A stretch of DNA of 64,000 nt from Candidatus Bathyarchaeota archaeon. GTDB taxonomy: Archaea; Thermoproteota; Bathyarchaeia; TCS64. How positions within the stretch are numbered: the stretch's first letter is position 1; the number at the start of each line of letters is the position of its first letter. This document shows, in pieces, positions 42,560 through 51,087 of this stretch. Location of the stretch: assembly GCA_026014875.1 (NCBI GenBank), contig JAOZHO010000037.1:1-64000 (forward strand). The letters run 5' to 3'. The notes under the pieces were generated by a model, which saw nothing but the letters and a program-made list of their open reading frames with translations, had not been told where the DNA came from and did not search any database. A program made the translations under genes and the position numbers.

Positions 42560-43156
42560 TTGGGAACCGGTATCCGCGTCATAAAGGACCCCGAGGTCGC
42601 CAAACTCTTCGCCGACGAGACCCGCCGCCACATACTCCACATACTGAGGCACCACGAGAGGTCCGCGACGGACCTAGCGAAGGCCCTCAAGAAGAACCAC
42701 TCCAGCATCGTCCACCACCTCCATCACCTCAAGGACGCCGGGCTCATCGAGGAGACCCGGACCGAGCATGTGCGAAACATGGTGCAGTCCTACTACAGGA
42801 GCGTCGCCGGGAGGTTCATGGTCTCCTACAGCCTCAGCGAGGCCCTCGCCGAGAACGACAGCTACACGGCGTGGCAGGAGGAGGTCCAGCAGAGGCTCCT
42901 CGACGGCCTGGGTTCCTTCGGATTGGAGTTCCCTGAAGAAAAAAAGGAGAAAGTCGAGGAACTCATGACGGTGATCAGCGGGCTCAGGAGGAGGGCCTTC
43001 GAGGAGACCGTGGAGAACCAGGACAACCCCAAGGAGTTAGGAAGGCACGTCTACCGCAGCCTCGTGAGGCTGGTGACCAACCTGAAGCTGGCCCAGGACC
43101 CGGATTACGCGAGTGCGCTGGATGAGCTGAACGCCATCCTGACGCCCCGGGAGTGA
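42560..43156 (+). CDS. ArsR-like winged-helix transcriptional regulator
   Basis: The protein has an ArsR-type N-terminus (KDPEVAKLFADETRRHILHI, RHHERSATDLAKALKKNHSS, IVHHLHHLKDAGLIEETRTE), followed by a helical C-terminal part with conserved hydrophobics. It binds DNA as a dimer; the ligand is unknown. The open frame begins at 42500, but a TATA-like box and an operator lie inside that extension, so the TTG at 42560 is the most likely start and would be leaderless. Its stop overlaps the GTG of the first ABC exporter gene (GTGA), so it is translationally coupled to the exporter operon and probably regulates it. No metal-binding cysteines are seen. Confidence 0.82.
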   Translation: MGTGIRVIKDPEVAKLFADETRRHILHILRHHERSATDLAKALKKNHSSIVHHLHHLKDAGLIEETRTEHVRNMVQSYYRSVAGRFMVSYSLSEALAENDSYTAWQEEVQQRLLDGLGSFGLEFPEEKKEKVEELMTVISGLRRRAFEETVENQDNPKELGRHVYRSLVRLVTNLKLAQDPDYASALDELNAILTPRE

Positions 43157-45063
43157 AGCGGAGAATGATGCGACATCGAGGGGCGTCCCTGGCCGAGGCC
43201 AGCTCCAGCAACCGGAGCCGCAGCGAGACGCTGAAGCGCCTCTTAGGCTACATCGCGGGGTTCTGGCAGCTCAAGGCGGTCCTGTTGCTCATAGTCCTCA
43301 CCACGGTCCTGGACATCATGTCACCCGCAATAATCGGCTCCATCATCGACATGGTGAAGGGGATCGCCACCGGGGAGACCCTGGAGCCCGGGAGCGGCAT
43401 CGAGGGCTTCGTCTACAGGATACTGACCCCCGTAGCGTCCGGGTACATCGCAGCCACTGGGTCGGACCCCGTGAAGGGGCCCCTCCTGATCTTCAGCGTC
43501 TCATTGGTCTTCATCGCCCTGGTCACGGGCATCTTCAACTTCGTCCAGAGGTATACCACCACCATCGTGGGCCAGAGAGCCACATTCAACATGCGGGACG
43601 ACATGTACAACAGCCTCCTGGAGCAGAGCTTCAGCTTCTACGATCAGCAGAGGACGGGCCAGCTCATGGCTAGGGCCACGGGGGACATCAACATGCTGGG
43701 GCGGTTTTTCCAGATGGGGGTCCGCATGTTTCTCTCCTCGGTTCTCCTCATGGTCCTCGTTTTCTACTCCTTGGCCTCCATCAACCCGATGCTGACCCTC
43801 ATCTCTGTGATCGTGATCCCCTTCGTCTTCCTCGCCACGAGGGAGTACTCGAAGAGGATAGGCCCTCTCTGGGCTGCGGTGAGGGAGCAGAACGGGGTCA
43901 TCACCTCGGTCCTCCAGGAGAACCTGGCGGGGGTGAGGGTCGTGCGGGGCTTCAGCAGGGAGGAGCACGAGGAGGAAAAGTTCTCCGCCGAGCTCCAAGA
44001 GTTCTTCGACATGAACATCACCATGGCCCGGATCAGGGCCTTCTTCATGCCCCTCGCCACATTCATCTCCAGCATCGGCTTCGTCCTCATCATCTGGTAC
44101 GGGGGCGGCCAGGTCATCGCGGGAGCCCTCACCGTGGGGAGCCTCGTCGCGTTCTACTTCTACCTCGCGAGGCTCATGCGGCCCGTCCGGATGATCGGCT
44201 TCATGACCTCCATGATCGTGCGGGCCCTCGCCGCAGGGAACAGGGTCTTCGACATCATCGACGCCGAGGTGGAAGTCCACGACAAGGAGGACGCCGTCGA
44301 GGTCTCGGAGATAGAGGGTCGCCTCACCTTCCAGGACGTCTGGTTCAGCTACGACGGCACGAACATGGTCCTCAAGGACATCGACCTCGACGTCCGGCCG
44401 GGGCAGACCATCGCTATCCTGGGGGCCACGGGCTCCGGGAAGAGCAGCATAATCAACCTGATTCCCAGGTTCTACGACGTCTCCGAGGGGTCCATCAAGC
44501 TGGACGGCACAGACCTCAGGGACCTCAAGATCAAGTCCCTACGGGGCATCATCGGCATCGTGCGCCAGGAGCCCTTCATCTTCTCCACCACTCTCCGGGA
44601 GAACATCGCCTACGGCGTCCAGAACGCCAGCCTGAAAGACATCAGGGAGGCGGCGGGGAGGGCGAAGATCGACGATTTCATCCATGGGCTCCCCGACGGC
44701 TACGATACCAAGGTGGGGGAGCGGGGGGTCACCCTCTCCGGGGGGCAGAAGCAGAGGGTCGCCATCGCCAGGGCCCTCCTGAAGAACCCTAAGATACTCA
44801 TCATGGACGACTCCACCAGCAGCGTCGACACCCAGACAGAGTATGAGATTCAGCAGGCCCTCGACGAGCTTCTGGAGGACAGGACCACGTTCATCATCAC
44901 CCAGCGCCTCAGCAGCATCAAGAAGGCCGACTACATCATCGTCCTAGATGACGGGGAGATCTCCGAGGAGGGAACCCACGACCAGCTCATCGCCAACGAC
45001 GGCATCTACAGGAAGCTCTACGACACCCAGATCTCCGAGACGATAGAGGGGAGGGGGGCCTAG
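43153..45063 (+). CDS. ABC exporter half-transporter, subunit with degenerate ATP site
   Basis: The 636-residue protein has six membrane helices in its N-terminal half (about residues 35-335) and a nucleotide-binding domain. This has Walker A GATGSGKSS (424-432), signature LSGGQKQR (about 528) and Walker B ILIMDDSTSSVD (about 550). In Walker B the catalytic Glu after the Asp is replaced by Asp, so the site is non-canonical. Together with the next gene (2 nt away), whose Walker B is intact, it forms a heterodimeric exporter like TM287/288. The GTG start overlaps the stop of the ArsR-like regulator gene. Substrate unknown; drugs, lipids or peptides are typical. Confidence 0.9.
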   Translation: MKRRMMRHRGASLAEASSSNRSRSETLKRLLGYIAGFWQLKAVLLLIVLTTVLDIMSPAIIGSIIDMVKGIATGETLEPGSGIEGFVYRILTPVASGYIAATGSDPVKGPLLIFSVSLVFIALVTGIFNFVQRYTTTIVGQRATFNMRDDMYNSLLEQSFSFYDQQRTGQLMARATGDINMLGRFFQMGVRMFLSSVLLMVLVFYSLASINPMLTLISVIVIPFVFLATREYSKRIGPLWAAVREQNGVITSVLQENLAGVRVVRGFSREEHEEEKFSAELQEFFDMNITMARIRAFFMPLATFISSIGFVLIIWYGGGQVIAGALTVGSLVAFYFYLARLMRPVRMIGFMTSMIVRALAAGNRVFDIIDAEVEVHDKEDAVEVSEIEGRLTFQDVWFSYDGTNMVLKDIDLDVRPGQTIAILGATGSGKSSIINLIPRFYDVSEGSIKLDGTDLRDLKIKSLRGIIGIVRQEPFIFSTTLRENIAYGVQNASLKDIREAAGRAKIDDFIHGLPDGYDTKVGERGVTLSGGQKQRVAIARALLKNPKILIMDDSTSSVDTQTEYEIQQALDELLEDRTTFIITQRLSSIKKADYIIVLDDGEISEEGTHDQLIANDGIYRKLYDTQISETIEGRGA

Positions 45064-45065
45064 AC

Positions 45066-46928
45066 ATGGGCCACCACATGCGCAGGTTCGGCGGAGACGA
45101 GGAGGACCACGAGAGGACCGTGGCCGACAGGGTACTGTTCAACCGGATGATGGGCTACATAACCCGGCATCGGGAGAAGTCGATGCTCCTCATCGTCGCG
45201 GTCATAGCGTCCACCGGGATAAACCTGCTCCCCCCGTACATGTTCACCCTCGCCATCGACAGATACATCGAGAACCTCGACACCTACGGCCTCGCCCTCA
45301 TAGGGATCGCCTTCGTCGTGGTCTACGCCCTCACCTTCGTCACCCAGTACACCCAGAGATACATCATCAACTGGCTGGGAGCCAAGCTGGCATACGACGT
45401 TAGGCTCGACCTGTTCAGGCACCTCCAGGAGCTCAGCCTCGACTTCTACGCGAAGCGGGAGGTGGGGAGCATCATCTCCAGGGCCACCAACGACGTGGAG
45501 AAGATCACGGAGCTCGTGACCAGCGGCGTCGCCCACGTCATAGCCGACTTTGTCACCCTCGGGGGAATATTCATCATCATGATCATAATGGACGTCCGGC
45601 TGACCCTCATCACATTCAGCATCATCCCCCTGATGGCCGGATTCCTCTACATCTGGGGACGCCGGGTCCGGGTCGTCTACAGGGCCACCCGGAGGACCAT
45701 CGCGAGCGTCTCAGCCAAGATGGAGGAGAGCGTCAGCGGGATGAAGGAAATCCAGAGCTTCAGCAGGGAGGGGAAGACCCGCAAAGAGTTCCAGCGGGTG
45801 AACACCGACAACATGCAGGCCAACGTCCAGGCCGGACAGGTAATGTCCGCGTTCTGGCCCGTCGTCGCCGTCTTCACGGCCCTCGGTAACTGCCTGGTCC
45901 TCTGGTTCGGGGGCAGCGCCGTCATCGACGGGACCCTCAGCGTGGGGGTCCTCTTCGGGTTCATGTCCTACCTCGGCAGGTTCTTCCATCCCATCGAGGA
46001 CCTGAGCACATTCTGGAACAGCGTCCAGTCCGCCCTCGCCGCCGCGGAGAGGGTCTTCGGGATCATGGACTCCGAGGTCGTGGTACGCGACTACCTGGAC
46101 GCCACAGACCTCCCCACCATCGAGGGGAAGATCGGATACGAGGGATTGACATTCAGCTACGAGCACGACCAGCCAGTCCTCAAGGACATCGACCTGGAGA
46201 TCGCTCCGAACACCACCGTCGCCCTCGTGGGACCCACGGGAGTGGGGAAGACCACGATGATCAACCTCCTCTACAGGTTCTACGACCCCCAGGAGGGAAG
46301 GGTCACCGTGGACGGACGGGACCTCCGGGGGGCCACCATCGAGTCCCTCAGGAGCCAGATGGCCATCGTCCTCCAGGACACCTACCTCTTCTCGGGCACC
46401 ATCATGGATAACATCAAGTACGGGCGCCTGGATGCCACCGACGAGGAGGTCATCGAGGTCACCAAGGCCGTCGGGGCCCACGAGTTCATCGAGAGGCTGC
46501 CCGAGGGCTACCAGACCGACGTCAGGGAGCGGGGCGGGCGCCTCAGCCAGGGTCAGAGGCAGCTCGTGAGCCTCGCCAGGGCGCTCCTTGCGAATCCCCG
46601 CATCCTCATCATGGACGAGGCCACCAGCAGCGTAGACGCCTACACGGAGCTCATCATCCAGAAGGCGATGGACAGGGTCCTCAAGGGCAGGACATCCATC
46701 ATCATCGCCCACAGGCTCAGCACAGTGAGGAACGCCGACAAGATCGTGGTCCTCGAGGAGGGGAGGATAGCCGAGATGGGCACCCACAGCGCGCTCATCG
46801 AGAGGGGCGGGCTCTACAAGCAGCTATACGAGATGCAGTTCAGATACGAGCCCCCTGAGGAAGCCGAGGAGACAGCGAAGCCTCAGATACCGCACCCCGA
46901 CTCCTCCGACAACGACTCCGACAGCTAG
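45066..46928 (+). CDS. ABC exporter half-transporter, catalytically competent subunit
   Basis: The 620-residue partner has six helices (about residues 35-325) and a nucleotide-binding domain with Walker A GPTGVGKTT (about 388-396), signature LSQGQRQL (about 495), and Walker B ILIMDEATSSVD with the catalytic Glu (about 518). The signature has Gln where Gly is common. Its hydrolysis-competent Walker B complements the degenerate one in the preceding gene, 2 nt upstream. The C-terminal tail is acidic and Pro-rich (PPEEAEETAKPQIPH). The two proteins very likely form one heterodimer in the cytoplasmic membrane. Confidence 0.9.
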   Translation: MGHHMRRFGGDEEDHERTVADRVLFNRMMGYITRHREKSMLLIVAVIASTGINLLPPYMFTLAIDRYIENLDTYGLALIGIAFVVVYALTFVTQYTQRYIINWLGAKLAYDVRLDLFRHLQELSLDFYAKREVGSIISRATNDVEKITELVTSGVAHVIADFVTLGGIFIIMIIMDVRLTLITFSIIPLMAGFLYIWGRRVRVVYRATRRTIASVSAKMEESVSGMKEIQSFSREGKTRKEFQRVNTDNMQANVQAGQVMSAFWPVVAVFTALGNCLVLWFGGSAVIDGTLSVGVLFGFMSYLGRFFHPIEDLSTFWNSVQSALAAAERVFGIMDSEVVVRDYLDATDLPTIEGKIGYEGLTFSYEHDQPVLKDIDLEIAPNTTVALVGPTGVGKTTMINLLYRFYDPQEGRVTVDGRDLRGATIESLRSQMAIVLQDTYLFSGTIMDNIKYGRLDATDEEVIEVTKAVGAHEFIERLPEGYQTDVRERGGRLSQGQRQLVSLARALLANPRILIMDEATSSVDAYTELIIQKAMDRVLKGRTSIIIAHRLSTVRNADKIVVLEEGRIAEMGTHSALIERGGLYKQLYEMQFRYEPPEEAEETAKPQIPHPDSSDNDSDS

Positions 46929-46982
46929 CCTCTCCATGGGAAAACGCTATCCGCTCTAAGCACCACATATCCCTGAGGATCC

Positions 46983-47528
46983 ATGACACCCTCCCCGAGG
47001 CACAGGCCCTCATTCAAGCTCTGGCTGGAGACAGACGAAGGCATGGTCTTCGGGCCGGGGCTCTACAGGCTGCTCAGAAAGATCTCCGAAGTCGGGACCC
47101 TAAAGGCCTCAGCCGAGGGGCTGGGGATGTCCTACAGGTTCGCCTGGGGGCTCATCCGCAAGGCTGAGGATAAGATGGGGCAGCCCCTGGTCACTTCCCA
47201 CAAGGGAGGGAGGTCCGGGGGCGGCGGCGCCGAGCTCACGGAGATCGGGCGTCAATTCCTCGAGGAGTTCTCCCACGTCGAGCTCATCCTCAACGAGCTC
47301 CTCGTCAACTGGGAGCTCATAGAGAGGGAACGCCCCCTGTCCAAGTTCAGTGCAGTTGTCAAGGGGATGGAGGAACGGGACGGAGACACGGGGCTCACCG
47401 TCGCCGTCGAGCCGAGGGATATAGAGCTGAGCATCCCGAGAGATAAAATGGGGGGCCTAAAGGTCGGGGATACCGTTAAATTCGATATGCTATCCCTCTC
47501 GGGCTCACTCGAGAAGGCCGAGGATTAA
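46983..47528 (+). CDS. ModE-like molybdate/tungstate-type regulator
   Basis: The 181-residue protein has the ModE/LysR-like winged helix (residues 8-75): FGPGLYRLLRKISEVGTLKA, SAEGLGMSYRFAWGLIRKAE and KGGRSGGGGAELTEIGRQFL. The last block is the diagnostic wing (GGRxGGG-x-LTxxG). The C-terminal 55 residues (EERDGDTGLTVAVEPRDIEL, LKVGDTVKFDM) resemble a single oxyanion-binding TOBE-like module. ModE controls molybdate or tungstate uptake; a tungsten enzyme (AOR) is encoded at 20.4 kb, but no transporter genes are present here. Its 3' end overlaps the convergent PadR-like gene by 4 bases. It follows the ABC exporter by 54 bases and may be transcribed separately. Confidence 0.82.
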   Translation: MTPSPRHRPSFKLWLETDEGMVFGPGLYRLLRKISEVGTLKASAEGLGMSYRFAWGLIRKAEDKMGQPLVTSHKGGRSGGGGAELTEIGRQFLEEFSHVELILNELLVNWELIERERPLSKFSAVVKGMEERDGDTGLTVAVEPRDIELSIPRDKMGGLKVGDTVKFDMLSLSGSLEKAED

Positions 47529-47866
47529 TATTTCCTGGCCGGCCCGGCGCTCCTGCGGACAATATTGAGGTAGGGAGAGTACCGATTTTCGAGGCTCCTG
47601 CCGTTCTCTGTGATGGTGTAGAGGCACCTCTTGGTGGGGTCCTCCAGAAGATTCTCCGCTCTGATGAGATATCCGAGCTCGGTGAGCTCCTTGAGGTGGT
47701 GATAGACGTTCCTGACGTCGCCGTCCGTGAGGTAGATATAGAAATGCGCTTTGAGAGACTGCCAGATGGTGTAACCATACGAGTCAGCACCGTTACCGCA
47801 GTTATGGTCAATGATTGCCATAATTTTCATCTTGGTGGCTCCTGTGGTGCCTTTTGGCTTGACCAT
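47525..47866 (-). CDS. PadR-like winged-helix regulator
   Basis: From the ATG at 47864-47866 the product is about 113 residues: MVKPKGTTGATKMKIMAIID, then HNCGNGADSYGYTIWQSLKA, YLTDGDVRNVYHHLKELTEL, and LLEDPTKRCLYTITENG. The SYGYTIW helix, the VYHHLKELTELGYL recognition segment and the wing RCLYTITENG fit the PadR family, which often senses small molecules. The frame continues upstream to 47968, but a ribosome site (gggggag) precedes this ATG, and a palindrome with TATA-like sequences lies just before it, so the shorter start is preferred. It is divergent from the TFB gene. Confidence 0.8.
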   Translation of the reverse strand: MVKPKGTTGATKMKIMAIIDHNCGNGADSYGYTIWQSLKAHFYIYLTDGDVRNVYHHLKELTELGYLIRAENLLEDPTKRCLYTITENGRSLENRYSPYLNIVRRSAGPARKY

Positions 47867-47885
47867 GTTCTCCCCCGAAAGCTTT

Positions 47886-47902
47886 ATATCACAGGGTGAT
47901 AT
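47886..47902. promoter_or_regulatory. Palindromic operator of the PadR-like gene
   Basis: A perfect inverted repeat, atatcac-agg-gtgatat, lies 20 bases before the PadR-like ATG and next to TATA-like stretches (atatataatt, 47901-47910). It overlaps the likely promoter, so repression by PadR is the natural reading. It also lies upstream of the divergent TFB gene. Confidence 0.6.
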
Positions 47903-47989
47903 ATATAATTTACGTATGGGTAAAATATCCATAGCACCCACCTTTTGGATAAGAAAAATCCGTTTCAAACGATGGGGAAGGTGAAAAAA

Positions 47990-48934
47990 ATGGAAGCAAA
48001 CACAAGAAGCTGCACCAAGTGCGGAAGCACAAACATAATCGTAGATCCAGACGCCGGAGAAGAGGTCTGCGGCCGATGCGGTCTAGTGCTGAACGACGAG
48101 GTCATCGACACCGGGCCCGAGTGGAGGGCCTTCACCAGCGCCGAGAGGGAGAGCCGGACGAGGGTCGGCATGCCAAGGTCCTACGCCCTCTATGACATGG
48201 GGCTCTCCACCAGCTTCAGGGGAGGCAGGGACGCCAGGGGAAACAAGCTCACCGTCGACACCAGGAACATGATGAACAAGCTGAAGCGGTACGACACACG
48301 GTCAAAGCTCGACGACACCTGGAGCAGGAACCTGAGCATCGCCATGGCCGAGCTCGACAGGCTCTCTACGGTCCTCTCGATACCCAAGATGGTGAAGGAG
48401 AGCGCCGCGTTCATCTACCGCCAGGCTCTGAAGGCCGACCTGATCCGGGGTCGCTCCATCGATGCCTTCGTCGCCGCCAGCTTGTATGCCGCCTGCAGGA
48501 AGAACAAGGTGCCCAGGCCCCTCAAGGAGGTCTCCAAGGCCAGCACCCGGGAGCACTCCGAGGTCTCCCGGTCCTACAGGCTGCTCCACAGGGAGCTCAA
48601 GCTCAGGATGCCCATCGACGACCCCATGAAGTTCGTCTCGGGCATCGCCTCAAAGCTCCATGTGATGCCGGCCACCGAGAGGTACGCAGTCGATATATTG
48701 ATGCGGGCCAGGGAGAGGAAGGGCCTGTCGGGGAAGGACCCGAGGGGGATCGCCGCCGCGGCCCTCTACATGGCCTGCATCGAGATGGATGACAAGAAGA
48801 TCCAGAAGGACGTCGCCTCCGCCGCGGGGACCACAGAGGTCACCCTCAGGAACAGGCTCAAGGGCCTGGAGGAGACGCTGAGACCTGTGATGGAGATGGG
48901 CGATGAGGCAATCATCAACGCGACTACACAGTGA
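47990..48934 (+). CDS. tfb: Transcription initiation factor B (TFB)
   Basis: The protein has the archaeal TFB architecture. An N-terminal zinc ribbon (CTKCGSTNIIVDPDAGEEVC, CGRCG) is followed by the B-finger segment (DTGPEWRAFTSAERESRTRV). Two cyclin folds follow (about residues 110-200 and 205-300), with AFVAASLYAACRKNKVPRPL and RGIAAAALYMACIEMDD marking the repeats. TFB recruits RNA polymerase to TBP-bound promoters. The frame can start at a TTG (47945) or ATG (47972), but the ATG at 47990 has the best ribosome site (gaaggtga). A TATA-like taaaatatcc at 47921-47930 precedes all of them. The second cyclin fold appears intact. Confidence 0.94.
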   Translation: MEANTRSCTKCGSTNIIVDPDAGEEVCGRCGLVLNDEVIDTGPEWRAFTSAERESRTRVGMPRSYALYDMGLSTSFRGGRDARGNKLTVDTRNMMNKLKRYDTRSKLDDTWSRNLSIAMAELDRLSTVLSIPKMVKESAAFIYRQALKADLIRGRSIDAFVAASLYAACRKNKVPRPLKEVSKASTREHSEVSRSYRLLHRELKLRMPIDDPMKFVSGIASKLHVMPATERYAVDILMRARERKGLSGKDPRGIAAAALYMACIEMDDKKIQKDVASAAGTTEVTLRNRLKGLEETLRPVMEMGDEAIINATTQ

Positions 48935-48962
48935 GAGCCCACAACCCTAGATGTTATGGGCC

Positions 48963-49142
48963 TTACAACTTTTTATCAATCAGTCTCTGAATCGATTCCG
49001 CGTAGTTGTTGTATTCCTTCTTACGGCACTCTCTGCAGAGATACCTGGGATTCCTCCTCCTGAAGCCGACTTTTCGTTGGTTGATCCTGATCTCGGTAGC
49101 GTCCAGAATTTTTCCGCAGACGGCGCAGCGAGGCTCAGACAT
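48963..49142 (-). CDS. Small zinc-ribbon protein
   Basis: The product is about 59 residues: MSEPRCAVCGKILDATEIRI, then NQRKVGFRRRNPRYLCRECR and a Lys/Glu-rich helical tail. CAVC and CREC (Cys-x2-Cys pairs) form a zinc ribbon. The open frame begins at 49193, but a TATA-like box (atttatac) lies inside that extension, so the ATG at 49140-49142 is the leaderless start. The gene is convergent with TFB, separated by 28 bases. The function is unknown; transcription or RNA binding would be typical. A near copy of its promoter lies before the methyltransferase gene. Confidence 0.7.
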   Translation of the reverse strand: MSEPRCAVCGKILDATEIRINQRKVGFRRRNPRYLCRECRKKEYNNYAESIQRLIDKKL

Positions 49143-49155
49143 CCCTTGATACTCC

Positions 49156-49180
49156 GAGTCTCCGTATAAATGCGGTTTGC
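49156..49180 (-). promoter_or_regulatory. Promoter element, copy A
   Basis: This stretch contains a minus-strand TATA-like atttatacgg and flanking bases that recur at 49975-49999 (22 of 25 positions alike), again ahead of a minus-strand gene. It lies about 25 bases before the zinc-ribbon ATG. A shared GCTGCGGA word lies just beyond both copies. Confidence 0.65.
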
Positions 49181-49220
49181 CTCCGCAGCCCATGCGATGT
49201 CCAAGTAGAGACTGGAGGCC

Positions 49221-49940
49221 TCAGACACGCTTGATGTACCACCTGTAGCTCCATGTGATGGTGGTCTTTTTGTGTTCACGCAAGTACTCGATGGCGTTCA
49301 TGCCGAAGATGAACCCATAGACGCTTATGATCTTGTCCAGGGTTCCATAGTCTTGGAGGATCTGATAGTCCTCGACTCTGAAACCCGCCATCCTCCACGC
49401 CGCATCGGAGATGGGATCGTTCTCTATCGCCCATTGATCCTGAATTACGTGATCTAACTCGCCACCGTACCAGCCGGGGGTGACCCCTTTGTAGATGATG
49501 GTTCCTCCCGGTCTGGCGACGCGCTCTGCTTCAGCCGCGAACCTCGGGATCGCCTCCTCCGGAGGCATCATGACAGTGGTTATCGCGGTGACATAATCCG
49601 AAGAGTCGTCGGGTAGCGGAATGTCTTGTGCGGTCCCCTCTATGAATCGTACGTTGACAATCCCCATTTCCTCGGCTTTTTTGATGGCTAAGTCTCGCAT
49701 GCTTTTCTCGGGTTCAACCCCGATGATATACTCTGCGTGCGGAGCCAGATTGAAGGTCGACTTACCTGAGCCCGACCCTACGTCGACTACCTGTTTGCCC
49801 CTGAAGTCGAACATGTTGTAGAGCTGGTTCTCCTCTCTGTGGCGCCAGCCTAGCGACGCGAATTCATCGTATTTCTCTGGATAATCCCGGTACATGATGT
49901 CCCACCCGTTCTCGATTGTCAACGGGTATTCTTTATCCAT
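49221..49940 (-). CDS. SAM-dependent class I methyltransferase
   Basis: The 239-residue protein has the Rossmann-like methyltransferase motifs: VVDVGSGSGKSTFNLAPHAE (motif I), YIIGVEPEKSMRDLAIKKAE with the acidic end that binds SAM ribose, and RFIEGTAQDIPLPDDSSDYV (post-I/II). ERVARPGGTIIYKGVT is motif III. The C-terminal half is longer than in the smallest enzymes and may form a lid. The substrate is unknown. It is preceded by a duplicated promoter shared with the neighbouring zinc-ribbon gene. No operon partner lies within 75 bases on the same strand. Confidence 0.85.
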   Translation of the reverse strand: MDKEYPLTIENGWDIMYRDYPEKYDEFASLGWRHREENQLYNMFDFRGKQVVDVGSGSGKSTFNLAPHAEYIIGVEPEKSMRDLAIKKAEEMGIVNVRFIEGTAQDIPLPDDSSDYVTAITTVMMPPEEAIPRFAAEAERVARPGGTIIYKGVTPGWYGGELDHVIQDQWAIENDPISDAAWRMAGFRVEDYQILQDYGTLDKIISVYGFIFGMNAIEYLREHKKTTITWSYRWYIKRV

Positions 49941-49974
49941 TGTTAGGCAATTCTCCTACATCCATTGAAACCTA

Positions 49975-49999
49975 GAGTCACCGTATAAATGCAGTTTGT
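49975..49999 (-). promoter_or_regulatory. Promoter element, copy B
   Basis: This is the second copy of the element at 49156-49180, with the TATA-like atttatacgg on the minus strand at about 49981-49990. It is upstream of the methyltransferase ATG (49938-49940) by about 40 bases. The identity points to duplication of a regulatory segment rather than chance. Confidence 0.65.
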
Positions 50000-50065
50000 C
50001 GGGCAATCCGCAGCAATGAACAGGAAGTAATTTACGGCCCTACATACTCTTATTGGGGATGCCAC

Positions 50066-50602
50066 GTGAAGACCATCACTCTTGAGATAGACGACGACAC
50101 TTACAACTACCTCGAGTTTCTCGAGAGAACCAGGTTCATTAAGAGCAAGGACGAAGCCGTCAGGAAGGCCCTCATACTGTTCAAGAAGCTCTCCATGCAC
50201 GACTGGCTGCCGGACATCTACAGGATAGGTGAGAGCCGCATCATCCTCATGGACAGGGGGATGCTCCTAGACCTCTTCGAGCTGCTGACTGAGGAGGAGA
50301 CACACAGAGGTGGACACCTGACAGCGATGAAGAGGAAGGTCCTGAAGCCCGAGTACAGGGACATCGACCTAACGAAGCCGGATAACTGGATGATCGTGCT
50401 GAAGGAGCTGGAGAACCTTGGTTGGGGGGTCTTCACCAAGGTGGGGAACGAGATCAAGGTGGAGTACTCCGCCGTCCCCACCAACTACCTGAGGGGCTAC
50501 CTGGAGACGATGTTCAACGTGGAACTTAAGGAGCACCACACAAAAGTGGAGGGACTGATAGTCTTCATCGCAGGCGAGTCGAAGCTCCGCGCCTGGCGCT
50601 AG
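50066..50602 (+). CDS. Hypothetical protein with RHH-like N-terminus
   Basis: The 178-residue product begins KTITLEIDDDTYNYLEFLER then TRFIKSKDEAVRKALILFKK, which fits a ribbon-helix-helix DNA-binding module (residues 1-45). The remaining 130 residues are alpha/beta with LFELLTEEETHRGGHLTAMK, KELENLGWGVFTKVGNEIKV and a C-terminal strand-helix HTKVEGLIVFIAGESKLRAW. I do not know the C-terminal domain; it could sense a small molecule. Start is a GTG at 50066. The gene overlaps the convergent Lrp-like gene by 4 bases. It is probably a regulator. Confidence 0.7.
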   Translation: MKTITLEIDDDTYNYLEFLERTRFIKSKDEAVRKALILFKKLSMHDWLPDIYRIGESRIILMDRGMLLDLFELLTEEETHRGGHLTAMKRKVLKPEYRDIDLTKPDNWMIVLKELENLGWGVFTKVGNEIKVEYSAVPTNYLRGYLETMFNVELKEHHTKVEGLIVFIAGESKLRAWR

Positions 50603-51045
50603 AGCCCCGTCCAGGGGCACCGCTTGTAGGGCCCTATCACGATGGTGACGACGGTCCCCACTATCCCGTCAAGTGCGAGCTCCGTCTCCAGGAACTCGTT
50701 CAGATCCTCCATCTTCTCGAAGATCACCTCGAACAGCAGGTCCACGTCGCCACTTGTCCTGTAGAGGACAAAAACGTCGGGGTGGGCCTTCATGTGTTTT
50801 ACGATTTCCTGGATCTTAGCCGGCTGCACCTTCAGGCCTATGAAAGCCTTTATCGCCCGACCCAGATGGTGATAGTCAAGCATCACAGTGAACTTCTTTA
50901 TTACACCGGTCTCGATGAGTTTGTCAATCCGGTTCTTGACGGTGGCCTCGCTGACCCCGGTCTCCTCGGCCATATTTCGGTAGGTGCTCCTCCCGTCCTC
51001 CGTGAGGCACTTTATGATCTGCATATCTAGAAGATCCAGAGACAT
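50599..51045 (-). CDS. Lrp/AsnC-family transcriptional regulator
   Basis: The 148-residue protein has an N-terminal HTH (DLLDMQIIKCLTEDGRSTYR, NMAEETGVSEATVKNRIDKL) and a RAM effector domain (IKAFIGLKVQPAKIQEIVKH, DVFVLYRTSGDVDLLFEVIF, LALDGIVGTVVTIVIG). Such proteins form octamers and respond to amino acids or related metabolites. An inverted repeat over its TATA box suggests autoregulation. It lies convergent with the RHH-like gene, and a stand-alone RAM protein is encoded 0.7 kb away. Confidence 0.88.
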   Translation of the reverse strand: MSLDLLDMQIIKCLTEDGRSTYRNMAEETGVSEATVKNRIDKLIETGVIKKFTVMLDYHHLGRAIKAFIGLKVQPAKIQEIVKHMKAHPDVFVLYRTSGDVDLLFEVIFEKMEDLNEFLETELALDGIVGTVVTIVIGPYKRCPWTGL

Positions 51046-51067
51046 ATCACTCAGATTGAAGATCTTA

Positions 51068-51087
51068 GAAAACTATAAAAAGTTTTC
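51068..51087 (-). promoter_or_regulatory. Inverted repeat over the Lrp-like gene promoter
   Basis: The repeat gaaaact-ataaaa-agttttc encloses the minus-strand TATA-like tttttatag, about 25-35 bases before the Lrp-like ATG (51043-51045). It fits an Lrp-type palindrome for autorepression. Confidence 0.55.

Noticed and set aside
45711-46787. A minus-strand frame of about 360 codons opposite the second ABC subunit
   Set aside because: Acidic, His- and Gly-rich nonsense, antisense to intact Walker motifs.
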